A stretch of DNA of 57,963 bases from NCBI GenBank assembly GCA_964590495.1, contig CAZPWQ010000011.1, positions 1-57,963 on the forward strand. The letters are read 5' to 3'. Within the stretch, counting starts at the first letter, position 1, and the number at the start of each line of letters is the position of its first letter. Both the position numbers and the translations under genes were made by a program. The DNA comes from CAZPWQ01 sp964590495 (GTDB lineage: Bacteria > Bacteroidota > Rhodothermia > Balneolales > Balneolaceae). Below are positions 32,572-40,861 of this stretch, piece by piece. The notes beneath the pieces are model-generated. The model did not search any database. It saw nothing but the letters and a program-made list of their open reading frames with translations, and had not been told where the DNA came from.

Positions 32572-33900
32572 ATGAATATTACAGTAGTTGGTACGGGGTA
32601 CGTCGGATTAGTCTCCGGAACCTGTTTTGCAGACTCAGGAAATTATGTAACCTGTGTAGATATTGACGAAAAAAAAGTTGAACAACTCAACGAAGGCAAA
32701 ATTCCCATCTACGAACCCGGGCTTAAGACGATTTTTAACCGTTCGATCCGTGAAAACCGACTCCACTTCACTACTGATCTTGAAGGATCGGTGCAAGAAG
32801 CAGAAATAATATTTCTGTGTCTGCCTACACCACCCGGTGGAGATGGTGAAGCCGACCTTTCGGCTGTGATGAAAGTTGCCGGTCAGCTCGGCGGTCTTAT
32901 TACCGATTATAAGGTTATCGTCAATAAATCCACCGTCCCGGTTGGAACCGCCGAACGAGTGCGCGAGGCGATTGCAAAAAACACCACTGTGGAATTTGAT
33001 GTGGTATCCAATCCGGAATTCCTTCGCGAAGGTGCTGCAGTTGATGATTTCAGAAAACCCGAACGTGTGGTTATAGGCACACAGAGTAAACGTGCTGCTG
33101 AGATTATGACTACTCTTTATGAGCCGTTTGTCCGGTCAGGAAATCCGATTATCATCATGGACGAACGCAGTTCGGAATTAACCAAGTACGCTGCCAATGC
33201 GATGCTGGCAACAAAGATTACATTTATGAATGAAATCGCCAATATTTGCGAACGTGTAGGCGCCAACGTTGACAATGTTCGTCGTGGTATCGGTACCGAC
33301 TCACGTATTGGCAAACGCTTCATTTTTGCAGGTATCGGATACGGAGGCAGCTGTTTTCCAAAAGATGTACAGGCCATCCATCATACGGCTGCAAAAAACG
33401 GTTATAATTTTCGAATCCTTGATTCTGTGATGAAAGTCAATGAAATCCAGAAGGTATCTCTGGTAAAGAAAATGGAGGATTATTACGGAACCGATGATTT
33501 TTCAGACAAAACTTTCGGAATATGGGGACTGTCATTCAAACCTGAAACAGATGATATTCGCGAAGCACCTGCATTGTATATAGCCGAGGAACTTGTAAAA
33601 CGCGGTGCCAAACTATTGGCATACGATCCGGAGGCTATTGCTACATTTAAAGCTGCAACCAGTCAGACAGTGTTGGATAACACTTCATTTGTACATAACC
33701 AACAGGATGCGCTGGATGGAGTGGACGCCCTGCTTATCTGCACTGAGTGGAATGAATTTCGCCGACCCACAATCGACCGTTTCCAGGACCATATGAAACA
33801 CACCGTTATTTTTGACGGACGCAATCTTTATGATCTGGAACGTGCCCGCAAAACAAAAATCACGTATATCAGCGTGGGAAGACCTGCTATAAATGCATAA
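32572..33900 (+). CDS. ugd: UDP-glucose 6-dehydrogenase
   Basis: 442 aa, NAD-dependent four-electron oxidation of UDP-glucose to UDP-glucuronate. N-terminal Rossmann motif VGTGYVGLVSGTCFAD, then LPTPPGGDGEADLS, VNKSTVPVGT, SNPEFLREGAAVDDF and active-site Cys261 in GIGYGGSCFPKDVQA; the C-terminal domain has GLSFKPETDDIREAPAL. Complete and of normal length. It overlaps the next gene by 8 nt. Product and next enzyme form a UDP-glucose to UDP-xylose path for surface polysaccharide. Confidence 0.97.
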   Translation: MNITVVGTGYVGLVSGTCFADSGNYVTCVDIDEKKVEQLNEGKIPIYEPGLKTIFNRSIRENRLHFTTDLEGSVQEAEIIFLCLPTPPGGDGEADLSAVMKVAGQLGGLITDYKVIVNKSTVPVGTAERVREAIAKNTTVEFDVVSNPEFLREGAAVDDFRKPERVVIGTQSKRAAEIMTTLYEPFVRSGNPIIIMDERSSELTKYAANAMLATKITFMNEIANICERVGANVDNVRRGIGTDSRIGKRFIFAGIGYGGSCFPKDVQAIHHTAAKNGYNFRILDSVMKVNEIQKVSLVKKMEDYYGTDDFSDKTFGIWGLSFKPETDDIREAPALYIAEELVKRGAKLLAYDPEAIATFKAATSQTVLDNTSFVHNQQDALDGVDALLICTEWNEFRRPTIDRFQDHMKHTVIFDGRNLYDLERARKTKITYISVGRPAINA

Positions 33901-34846
33901 CAAACGAGTACTTATTACAGGTGGATCCGGTTTCCTGGGTTCTCATCTCTGTGATCGTTTTCTGGCCGAAGGTTATGAGGTGATCTGCATGGACAATCTG
34001 CTGACTGGGGATAAGGATAATATTTCCCATCTGAGGGATAGTGATGATTTTACATTTATCAGGCACGATGTCACCAATTTTATCCGGATAGATGGTGATC
34101 TTGATCTTATACTTCATTTTGCTTCCCCTGCGTCACCGATCGATTACCTGGAAATGCCCATTCAAACTCTGAAAGTCGGTTCGCTGGGTACACATAAGGC
34201 ACTTGGACTTGCTAAGGCCAAAAATGCCCGTTTTCTGCTGGCTTCAACAAGCGAAGTTTATGGTGATCCGCTGATACACCCTCAAAAAGAAACCTATTGG
34301 GGTAACGTAAATCCCATCGGTTACCGGGGCGTTTATGACGAAGCAAAGCGTTTTGCCGAAGCAATGGCGATGGCTTACCACAGATTTCACGGCATCGAAA
34401 CACGCATCGTCAGAATATTCAATACCTACGGATCCCGGATGCGGATCAATGACGGTCGTGCGCTTCCGACCTTTATGAGACAGGCGCTTTTGGGAAAACC
34501 ACTGACAGTTTACGGCGACGGTTCACAAACACGGTCTTTCACTTATGTTGATGACCTGGTCGAGGGAGTCTGGCGCCTTTCACAGAGCGATTATGCGGAA
34601 CCCGTTAATATTGGTAATCCCCAGGAGATCTCAATACTGGATTTTGCTAAAGAAATTATCGAACTAACCGGCTCCGAAAGTGAAATTACTTTTGAAGAAT
34701 TACCCACTGATGATCCACAAGTGCGTCAACCGGATATTAGCCGGGCTTGTGAAATCCTGGACTGGGAACCTACTACCGGTCGTAAGGAAGGACTCAAAAA
34801 GACACTCGGTTATTTCAAGAAAAAAGTGCTTGATTCCGGTGAGTAA
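33893..34846 (+). CDS. uxs: UDP-glucuronate decarboxylase (UDP-xylose synthase)
   Basis: 317-aa extended SDR. Cofactor loop TGGSGFLGSHLCDRF, DNLLTGDKDNISHL, LHFASPASPIDYLEMPIQTL, STSEVYGDPLIHPQ and the catalytic YxxxK in VYDEAKRFAEA are all diagnostic of UDP-glucuronate decarboxylases; RIFNTYGSRMRINDGRALPTF is the family substrate loop. It makes UDP-xylose from UDP-glucuronate. Translation is coupled to ugd through an 8-nt overlap. The window carries no glycosyltransferase, so the glycan that uses UDP-xylose is assembled elsewhere. Confidence 0.95.
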   Translation: MHNKRVLITGGSGFLGSHLCDRFLAEGYEVICMDNLLTGDKDNISHLRDSDDFTFIRHDVTNFIRIDGDLDLILHFASPASPIDYLEMPIQTLKVGSLGTHKALGLAKAKNARFLLASTSEVYGDPLIHPQKETYWGNVNPIGYRGVYDEAKRFAEAMAMAYHRFHGIETRIVRIFNTYGSRMRINDGRALPTFMRQALLGKPLTVYGDGSQTRSFTYVDDLVEGVWRLSQSDYAEPVNIGNPQEISILDFAKEIIELTGSESEITFEELPTDDPQVRQPDISRACEILDWEPTTGRKEGLKKTLGYFKKKVLDSGE

Positions 34847-34872
34847 TTATAACCAAGTAAATTCTCCAACGA

Positions 34873-36126
34873 GTGAATTATATAAAGTTAAATCGTAATA
34901 TTTTCTTTCTGTTTACAGCTGCTGCCTTTTTTGCAGCTATTTTCACTTTTCCGGAGAATATCCGCGCCCAGGAGCGATCATATGAATTCCTGCCGATGCC
35001 GGATGTATGGTATAACAGCGTCGACGGTATAAGGGCGGGAGTAAGAATCAAGGGACAAACACCCGGGTCCTACGGCGACGGACCCCACCGCCTGAATCTG
35101 GGAATCTGGGTAGGTTCCAAACTACCTGCTAATCCTGTTTCCTATTATATTTCCTTTACAGAGCCAATTTCGGCTATTTCTGATTTTGGCAGCGAAGGCA
35201 GCATCAGGTTAAGAAGCTCGATACGAACGGGTTTTCAGCGTCACGGTATTTCGTTTAACAAAAGGTGGCAAACCGGGTTCAATGAATTCAACTATAAACA
35301 ACTTGAAATAGGTGCAAGAGCGGAAAATCGTTTTAATAATGACTACCTGCTTTACCCTCAGCTTTGGCAGGAGAACTGGCTGTATATCACACATGCGACC
35401 TTTGACCTGCATAACGAACATTCAATAGGGCGCTATTGGTTGAATATCTCAATAGATGCAAACATTGCGGGCTCGCACCCGGGATTTGTCCGGAGCCAGA
35501 TACAATATCAGCAGCAAGTACCATTGGGCGATTTATTCGAGGTCAGAGGCCGGTTGTACGGATCATTGGCCAGTGACGAAACTGCCCCGGAGTACCTGTT
35601 TATGCAAAGCATGGCCCCTGCCGTTTTCTGGATGGAAAATGGATTTACCCGTGCCCGCGGTACAATACCGCCATCCTGGTTTCAAAATGGTAACGTCCAG
35701 ATAGCAGAAGGGCCGAACCTGCGGGGATATGTCCATCAGGAGGCCAGATTGTTAAATGAAACAGGTCAACCACCTTTATATACTTCGGCAGCGGCAACAA
35801 ATGTTGAGTTTGAATATCCGAATCCGATAGACAGCGCTCTGCAAAACATATCGATGGTGGGTGAGTTTTTGAGAATGAAATCATATCTGTTCTATGATGG
35901 CGGTATTTCCAGAGCGGCCGGTCTGCCCGGAGGAAGTCCGCAACAGGAATTTATCAGTGATGCGGGTCTTGGTTTTTTATTTTCCTTCAATATTCCCGAT
36001 CACCTTGGACAAAGAAGTGGTGTTGTGTTAAGATATGACTTACCTTTATGGTTGTCGCATTCCGGTGATGAGAAAGCGTTTAAATTCCGAAATGTGATAG
36101 GAATTGGAGCAGTCATCTCCCTGTAA
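34873..36126 (+). CDS. Outer-membrane beta-barrel protein of unknown function
   Basis: 417 aa from a GTG start with a signal peptide ending around IRAQE (residue 33). The mature part is rich in alternating aromatic/hydrophobic strands and turns (WYNSVDGIRAGVRIKG, HRLNLGIWVGSKL, SYYISFTEPI, RYWLNISIDANIAG, FEVRGRLYGSLASD, FRNVIGIGAVISL), indicating a barrel of perhaps 14-18 strands. The WYNSVDGIRAG start resembles the first strand of barrels fused to some Bacteroidota M1 peptidases and DUF5686 proteins; this is inference. It is followed after 11 nt by the caspase-like lipoprotein gene, suggesting a joint outer-membrane role. Confidence 0.75.
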   Translation: MNYIKLNRNIFFLFTAAAFFAAIFTFPENIRAQERSYEFLPMPDVWYNSVDGIRAGVRIKGQTPGSYGDGPHRLNLGIWVGSKLPANPVSYYISFTEPISAISDFGSEGSIRLRSSIRTGFQRHGISFNKRWQTGFNEFNYKQLEIGARAENRFNNDYLLYPQLWQENWLYITHATFDLHNEHSIGRYWLNISIDANIAGSHPGFVRSQIQYQQQVPLGDLFEVRGRLYGSLASDETAPEYLFMQSMAPAVFWMENGFTRARGTIPPSWFQNGNVQIAEGPNLRGYVHQEARLLNETGQPPLYTSAAATNVEFEYPNPIDSALQNISMVGEFLRMKSYLFYDGGISRAAGLPGGSPQQEFISDAGLGFLFSFNIPDHLGQRSGVVLRYDLPLWLSHSGDEKAFKFRNVIGIGAVISL

Positions 36127-36137
36127 ATCTTAAAAAC

Positions 36138-37913
36138 GTGAACACAGCTGTACCTTTAAAATTACTTTTAAGTCTAATAGCATCAGCCTCCCTGTTATCA
36201 TGTACCAGTGCACGGTGGACAGTTAAAAGTACAGATGCTGTTGACAGAAATGAATCGGAGATTGTAAGTCAGAAAGAGTTTCTTTCACCCGAGGGTAAAT
36301 TGACACCTGAAGATCCCCTCCTCCGCCTGAACTTACTTTCAGAGATACAATACGAGTATCCACAACGGGTACTGTTGCAACGTACGATTCAGGATTACAG
36401 ACTGCGGCCGGGCTTTACAGTATTGGGTTTTGCGGGTGCCGCAGCAGCATTCTATGCTGCCAATTCATCCGCATTGGAAGGAAATAATTCATCAGCCCGC
36501 TCACTGACACTGAATACGGCGGGTGGATTGCTTGCTCTTTCCGGTTTTTGGAACATGAAACCGGTCGGAGAACCGCGACCAACAGGCGAAGAACGGCATT
36601 TGAGGAGTACGGGCACTATTACTGAGACGGATACAGCTAATATTACAGGAGCATCCCAAAACAAGGCAGATATTTCGGTAGATTACGAAGGGCAGACTCT
36701 TATGAAAGAAAGCGGAAGAGGGATTACCGGGGGAAGATTGGAATTACAACTTGTTAATATACTTGACGATCTCCGGCTCTCGGAAAGTGATCCCGGGAAA
36801 GTAAATGTTTACGTGGAATTCAATGACTCTACCTACACCTATTCTTATCCTGTCGAAGATATTCTTTTGCCTTATGCTCAAATTACAGCACCATTAACTG
36901 AATTGAGAAATGAACCGGATGAATCACAGGCATCGGTACTGGCAGAACTTCTCAGCGGAAGTCAATTGCAGATAAGCAATATCGAAGATGAAAAGTGGTT
37001 CCGGGTTTTGTACGGAATTTCCGAACACTACATCCTTCGCAGTAATGCACAATTAATTTGGAGACCTTCAGGCTTTATTGACAATAACAGCGTAGTTACT
37101 GTTGCCCAAATTCCCTTTGGCAATATTGATGTTGAATATAATGTACCTATTCTCAGAAGTGTCCGGAAAAATGCTTATGCCCTGATTATCACGAACGAAG
37201 ACTACAGTGGTCAGTACACCCCAAGGAGTTACTCCCACAGAGACGGCAGACTTATCAGAACCTATCTTGAGGATGCACTTGGATACCCATCCCAGAATAT
37301 CTTTGAACTGAAGGATGTAAGAGATCCCGGAGAAGTGACAGAACTTCTCCAAAAACTGCAACAAGCGACCAATGACAGTTCAGAAGTTTTTGTATATATA
37401 AATGGTCATGGAAAGATCCAGAAAGATCAGGATTCGTACATCCTTAACCTGTCAGCCATAACTTCAGAAAAGGAGGAGACAGATATACCTTTGGTGAATC
37501 TGGGGATGATTTATGAACAGCTTTCCAAAATTCCTTCCGGCCCGATGCTTGTATTAAATGATATCAGCTTTGGCCCTGAGTCTCATAATTTGAGTCTTTC
37601 ACGGTCAGAAAACCGACAGATATTTAATAATCATTTCTCAGAGTTAACCGACTCAAAACCCGATGCGACCATTATTACAGGATCAAATATTGATCAGCCT
37701 TCGGCTCTTTATCTTTCCGCCTCGGGGGAGGACAAAAAACATCACATTTTTCCCTATTACTTTGCCAGAGCACTGCAACAGCGAATAACAGATCTTCCGG
37801 CGATATATCAATTTCTCGAACGCAACGTCCCCTATACTTCACGCAGGCTGCATGATCAGTCTCAGGATCCCATGCTCCTCGGTGCCACATCGCTGGATTT
37901 TACTTCGGAATAA
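36138..37913 (+). CDS. Caspase-fold lipoprotein with SH3-like domain, catalytic Cys missing
   Basis: 591 aa from a GTG start. The lipobox LLSC places the lipidated Cys at residue 22. Residues 93-108 and 126-140 are hydrophobic hairpin-like segments. Residues 248-308 form a bacterial SH3-like domain (ITAPLTELRNEP...LLSGSQLQISN...WFRVLYG). Residues 345-585 form a caspase-like (peptidase C14) domain: YALIITNEDY, DGRLIRTYLEDALGY, His424 in FVYINGHG, and a late SNIDQPSALYLSASG strand. Where active enzymes have V-L-D-A-C, this reads VLNDI, so the nucleophile is Ile476. It is predicted non-proteolytic, a scaffold or sensor. The stop overlaps the EamA start (TAATG). Confidence 0.8.
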   Translation: MNTAVPLKLLLSLIASASLLSCTSARWTVKSTDAVDRNESEIVSQKEFLSPEGKLTPEDPLLRLNLLSEIQYEYPQRVLLQRTIQDYRLRPGFTVLGFAGAAAAFYAANSSALEGNNSSARSLTLNTAGGLLALSGFWNMKPVGEPRPTGEERHLRSTGTITETDTANITGASQNKADISVDYEGQTLMKESGRGITGGRLELQLVNILDDLRLSESDPGKVNVYVEFNDSTYTYSYPVEDILLPYAQITAPLTELRNEPDESQASVLAELLSGSQLQISNIEDEKWFRVLYGISEHYILRSNAQLIWRPSGFIDNNSVVTVAQIPFGNIDVEYNVPILRSVRKNAYALIITNEDYSGQYTPRSYSHRDGRLIRTYLEDALGYPSQNIFELKDVRDPGEVTELLQKLQQATNDSSEVFVYINGHGKIQKDQDSYILNLSAITSEKEETDIPLVNLGMIYEQLSKIPSGPMLVLNDISFGPESHNLSLSRSENRQIFNNHFSELTDSKPDATIITGSNIDQPSALYLSASGEDKKHHIFPYYFARALQQRITDLPAIYQFLERNVPYTSRRLHDQSQDPMLLGATSLDFTSE

Positions 37914-38770
37914 TGGCTTACTTATACCTTATTTTAAGTGCTCTCTGTTCAATACTGATAGCCCATCTTCTGAAACAGACGGAAGTCCGGGAGCTCCGGA
38001 CTCTCAATACACTCACGGTCAATTATCTGGTGGCCTTCGGCGTTGCCATGCTGGTGGGAGTAAACCAGGAATCCGGTACTGAACTTTATAATACCACGCT
38101 GTATCTTTTTCTTTTTTGTGGTCTTGTAGGGATGTTTTTCATCGGTAACTTTCTGGTATTCAGCAAGTCTGTTCATGCAAACGGTATGGGTATTTCAATA
38201 GCTGCCATGCGACTCTCTCTGTTGGTACCGGTTTTGATTTCAATTTATTTTTATTCTGAATTTCTAACATTTGCCAAAATAACCGGAATTATCCTGGTAT
38301 TTGGCTCCCTTATATTATTGATTCCCAAACAATCATCCATCAAAATAGGAAGCATGAATGCCGGCTGGCTGTTGCTCATTACCTTTCTGTTATCGGGTTT
38401 TGCGGATGCTTCCCTGAAAATTTACGAGGAGGATTTCAGCCTACAACTCAATGAATCGATGTTTATGGGCCTGGTTTTTTTTGGGGCGTTTATCATCGGA
38501 TTGATCATATGTATGGTGAGAAGCGGCCCGTTAATTCGCAGTAAAGAGATAATACTGGGTGCTGCGATCGGTATTCCGAATTTATATTCAGCTGTTTTTA
38601 TGATATATGCTTTAAACGACATAGATGGTGCTGTTGCATTCCCTGTCGTTAATGTATTAATTGTGTCAGGCGGAACATTTCTGGGACTCTTTCGATGGAA
38701 AGACCGTGTTTCGACAAGGCAGTGGATCGGCATTGCAACCGCGTTGATTGCTATACTACTACTCGTTTAA
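37913..38770 (+). CDS. DMT-superfamily (EamA) transporter
   Basis: 285 aa with about ten transmembrane helices in two EamA-like halves. Examples are LYLILSALCSILIAHLL, VNYLVAFGVAMLVGV, GMGISIAAMRLSLLVPVLISIYFYSEFL, ITGIILVFGSLILLI, GWLLLITFLLSGFADASL and GVAFPVVNVLIVSGGTFLGLF-type segments near the end. The substrate is unknown; relatives export metabolites or nucleotide sugars. The gene starts within the stop codon of the caspase-like gene and closes the greA-to-EamA run. Confidence 0.88.
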   Translation: MAYLYLILSALCSILIAHLLKQTEVRELRTLNTLTVNYLVAFGVAMLVGVNQESGTELYNTTLYLFLFCGLVGMFFIGNFLVFSKSVHANGMGISIAAMRLSLLVPVLISIYFYSEFLTFAKITGIILVFGSLILLIPKQSSIKIGSMNAGWLLLITFLLSGFADASLKIYEEDFSLQLNESMFMGLVFFGAFIIGLIICMVRSGPLIRSKEIILGAAIGIPNLYSAVFMIYALNDIDGAVAFPVVNVLIVSGGTFLGLFRWKDRVSTRQWIGIATALIAILLLV

Positions 38771-38903
38771 ACTCTTGCATTATGATCAAAATTTAGTTGT
38801 ATACAAGGCCTACTTCACTACAGCTATATATTAGGTAAGTAACAACTTGTTATACGAAGGTTTTATGTAGTATATGGGCAAATTTATTTTAAGATAGCCT
38901 CTG

Positions 38904-38932
38904 TTAATGGTGGAAGCCCATTCCACCATTAA
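38904..38932. repeat. Perfect hairpin TTAATGGTGGAA with 5-nt loop
   Basis: 12-bp arms TTAATGGTGGAA / TTCCACCATTAA around GCCCA, 133 nt after the EamA stop. An A-run follows it on the plus strand, so it is not a canonical plus-strand terminator; it may be a palindromic repeat or act after a processed 3' end. Confidence 0.7.
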
Positions 38933-38975
38933 AAATTATAACAAGTAAGCACCCCTTAATTAATTGTAAACATTG

Positions 38976-39360
38976 TTCAACAAACTCCGAAGGAGTTGAA
39001 CATGAATAGCCCCCTGCGAAGCTGGGGGAGGCAAATTAAGAGTTGAGATAATCAACCCCGAAGCGGGTTGAATCTGCAGGATTTGTTGGTGAAAATGAAG
39101 TCTTCATTCTATTTCCAAAATGTTTTAATATCTTTCATTGACAGGTCCCAATTAAAAGATATTAGATCATGAGTACCCATACACAAATTCAATATCAAAG
39201 CACAGAAAGGAACCTCAGGTTGCCTTTGATGAGAAATATCTGCTTTAATACAGTTCCTTGTTTATTCAACCCGCTCTGGGGTTGAGTATATCCTTGATGA
39301 ACTGGCTACCCCGCATTACATACGGGGCTATTCACATTTAATCCCTTCGGGATTTAGAAT
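38976..39360. repeat. Large inverted repeat of two three-hairpin units
   Basis: The left unit (38976-39075) contains in order CTCCGAAGGAG, GAATAGCCCCC...GGGGG and TCAACCCCGAAGCGGGTTGA. The right unit (39266-39360), read on the minus strand, has ATCCCGAAGGGAT, GAATAGCCCC...GGGG and TCAACCCCAGAGCGGGTTGA in the same order. About 190 bp separate them. Composite element of unknown function, possibly a non-autonomous mobile repeat. Confidence 0.75.
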
Positions 39361-39501
39361 GAAGGACTTAATTTAAAGCGAATGCCAAAAAACGGCTTAA
39401 GATCCGACTGTTGAGCCCTGACAAAACATTAGAAACTAAATGCAAGTTATCTTCTTGTTTTATAGGAATTTGCAACCTCCTAAAATTATTTGATGCAGGG
39501 T

Positions 39502-40494
39502 ATGGATATAATTTCCGATATCAGGAAAAGAGCGGCTTCGCTCTACAGGAAGGTAGTATTGCCTGAGAGAAGTGACGAACGAGTACTGAAAGCAGCTTCT
39601 TTCCTCACTCATGAAAAAATCGCACAGGTTATTTTGCTTGGAAACAATAAGGGAATATATCAAACTGCTGAAGTAAAAGGCGTGGAACTGCCGGATGACA
39701 TCAGGTTCATTGACCCTGAGAATTTTACCCATATAGACTATTTTGTTGAGAACCTGTATAACCGTCGAAAACATAAGGGAATCACAAGGGAAGAAGCGCG
39801 TTCACTTCTTATTGAAAACCCATTGTATTTTGGAGCATCCCTTGTCGCCATTGGTGCCGCCGACGGTTGTGTGGCAGGATCAATCGCTACGACAGGTGAA
39901 GTAATCAGGGCGGCAATACAGGTTATCGGACTGCGAAAAGGAATAGATACCGTTTCCAGCACTTTTTTAATGGCTATGCCCGCAGGAAAAACTTTTACTT
40001 ACGCAGATTGCGGAGTAGTACCATATCCCGATAAACAGCAGCTCGCCGATATTGCCATCGAATCTGCGCGAACACATCAGCTGTTGACGGGGCAACATCC
40101 CAAAATTGCCATGCTGTCATTTTCAACAAAGGGAAGCGCCGAACATGAAAAGGCAGTGATGGTCAGACAGGCGGTGGATATTGTGAAGGAAAAAGCCGGG
40201 AACCTGGATATCGACGGGGAGCTTCAATTCGATACGGCGTTTGTCCCTGAAGTTGCGAAAAGGAAAGCCCCGAACTCTAAAGTGGCCGGACAGGCAAATG
40301 TTTTTATTTTTCCCAACCTGGATGCCGGCAATATCTCCTACAAAATCACCGAACGGTTGGCCGGCGCTTCTGCAACAGGACCTATTCTTCAGGGCCTTTC
40401 CCGCCCGATGATGGATCTCTCACGCGGCTGCAAATGGCAGGATATTGTGAATGCAGTTTGTGTAGCCGTCCTTTTGGGTGAGAACTACCACTAA
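39502..40494 (+). CDS. pta: Phosphate acetyltransferase
   Basis: About 330 aa, the single PTA/PTB catalytic domain without the DRTGG regulatory region. Motifs are KVVLPERSDERVLKAASFL, GAADGCVAGSIATTGEVIRAAIQ, PYPDKQQLADIAIESA, AMLSFSTKGSAEHEKAVMVRQA, GELQFDTAFVPEVAKRKAP and GPILQGLSRPMMDLSRGC. It interconverts acetyl-CoA and acetyl phosphate. ATG 39502 gives the family-typical MDIISDIRKRA start; ATG 39493 is possible. ackA is not adjacent. Curiously, the stop codon lies inside a 9-bp tandem repeat (40488-40512). Confidence 0.95.
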   Translation: MDIISDIRKRAASLYRKVVLPERSDERVLKAASFLTHEKIAQVILLGNNKGIYQTAEVKGVELPDDIRFIDPENFTHIDYFVENLYNRRKHKGITREEARSLLIENPLYFGASLVAIGAADGCVAGSIATTGEVIRAAIQVIGLRKGIDTVSSTFLMAMPAGKTFTYADCGVVPYPDKQQLADIAIESARTHQLLTGQHPKIAMLSFSTKGSAEHEKAVMVRQAVDIVKEKAGNLDIDGELQFDTAFVPEVAKRKAPNSKVAGQANVFIFPNLDAGNISYKITERLAGASATGPILQGLSRPMMDLSRGCKWQDIVNAVCVAVLLGENYH

Positions 40495-40555
40495 GTCACT
40501 TAGAACACTGAGAAATAATATCCGCGCAAACCCGCTAAATCCGCACCATCCGTGT
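40488..40555. repeat. Two adjoining 9-bp tandem arrays (minus orientation)
   Basis: Read on the minus strand, 40520-40555 has exactly four units of the NNGCGGATN type (for example ACACGGATG). It is followed at 40488-40512 by units of the CTCAGTGTT / CTAAGTGAC type, which run into the last codons of pta. The order of the two array types is the same as in the composite copy at 47304. Confidence 0.75.
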
Positions 40556-40861
40556 TCCATTTTTCTTCATAACCCCTGGTTATCTGACTGATAATCTTTT
40601 ACAATTGGAATCAGTAGTTAAAAAAACTGATTATTAGGTGATAATTGAATGAATAAGCGGGCAATATATGAGGTACTAAATAAGTTTATCTTGCTGAATA
40701 CTTTGCTTATATTTACAGAGTCTAGATAAAAGCTTAGGAATTGAAAAGAGCTTAGATTATCGCACAGTTAATGTTTAGCCCCATTATAGAGGACTAACTC
40801 TTTAATTGTCGGTGCATTCAGAAAAAATATATAACTAAAACGGATTGCAGCCACTTAATTT
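40556..40861. other. suf operon upstream region
   Basis: AT-rich region of 306 bp between the pta-side repeats and sufB, with no gene seen. It includes an imperfect inverted repeat (CTGATAATC at about 40589 with GATTATTAG near 40630). The suf promoter and any iron-sulfur-responsive operator should be here, but no IscR- or Fur-like box could be recognised with confidence. Confidence 0.4.

Larger units (their letters stand above)
38771..39489. other. Long intergenic region holding palindromic arrays
   Basis: About 720 bp without a plausible gene on either strand. It contains a perfect 12-bp-arm hairpin (38904-38932), an inverted pair of three-hairpin units (38976-39075 and 39266-39360), and between them a 10-bp-arm inverted repeat (TAATATCTTT at 39126-39135 with AAAGATATTA at 39155-39164). 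A pta promoter must lie near its right end. Confidence 0.6.

Noticed and set aside
38976..39360. CRISPR array
   Set aside because: The repeated words are palindromic, inverted and few, without regular spacers or cas genes.
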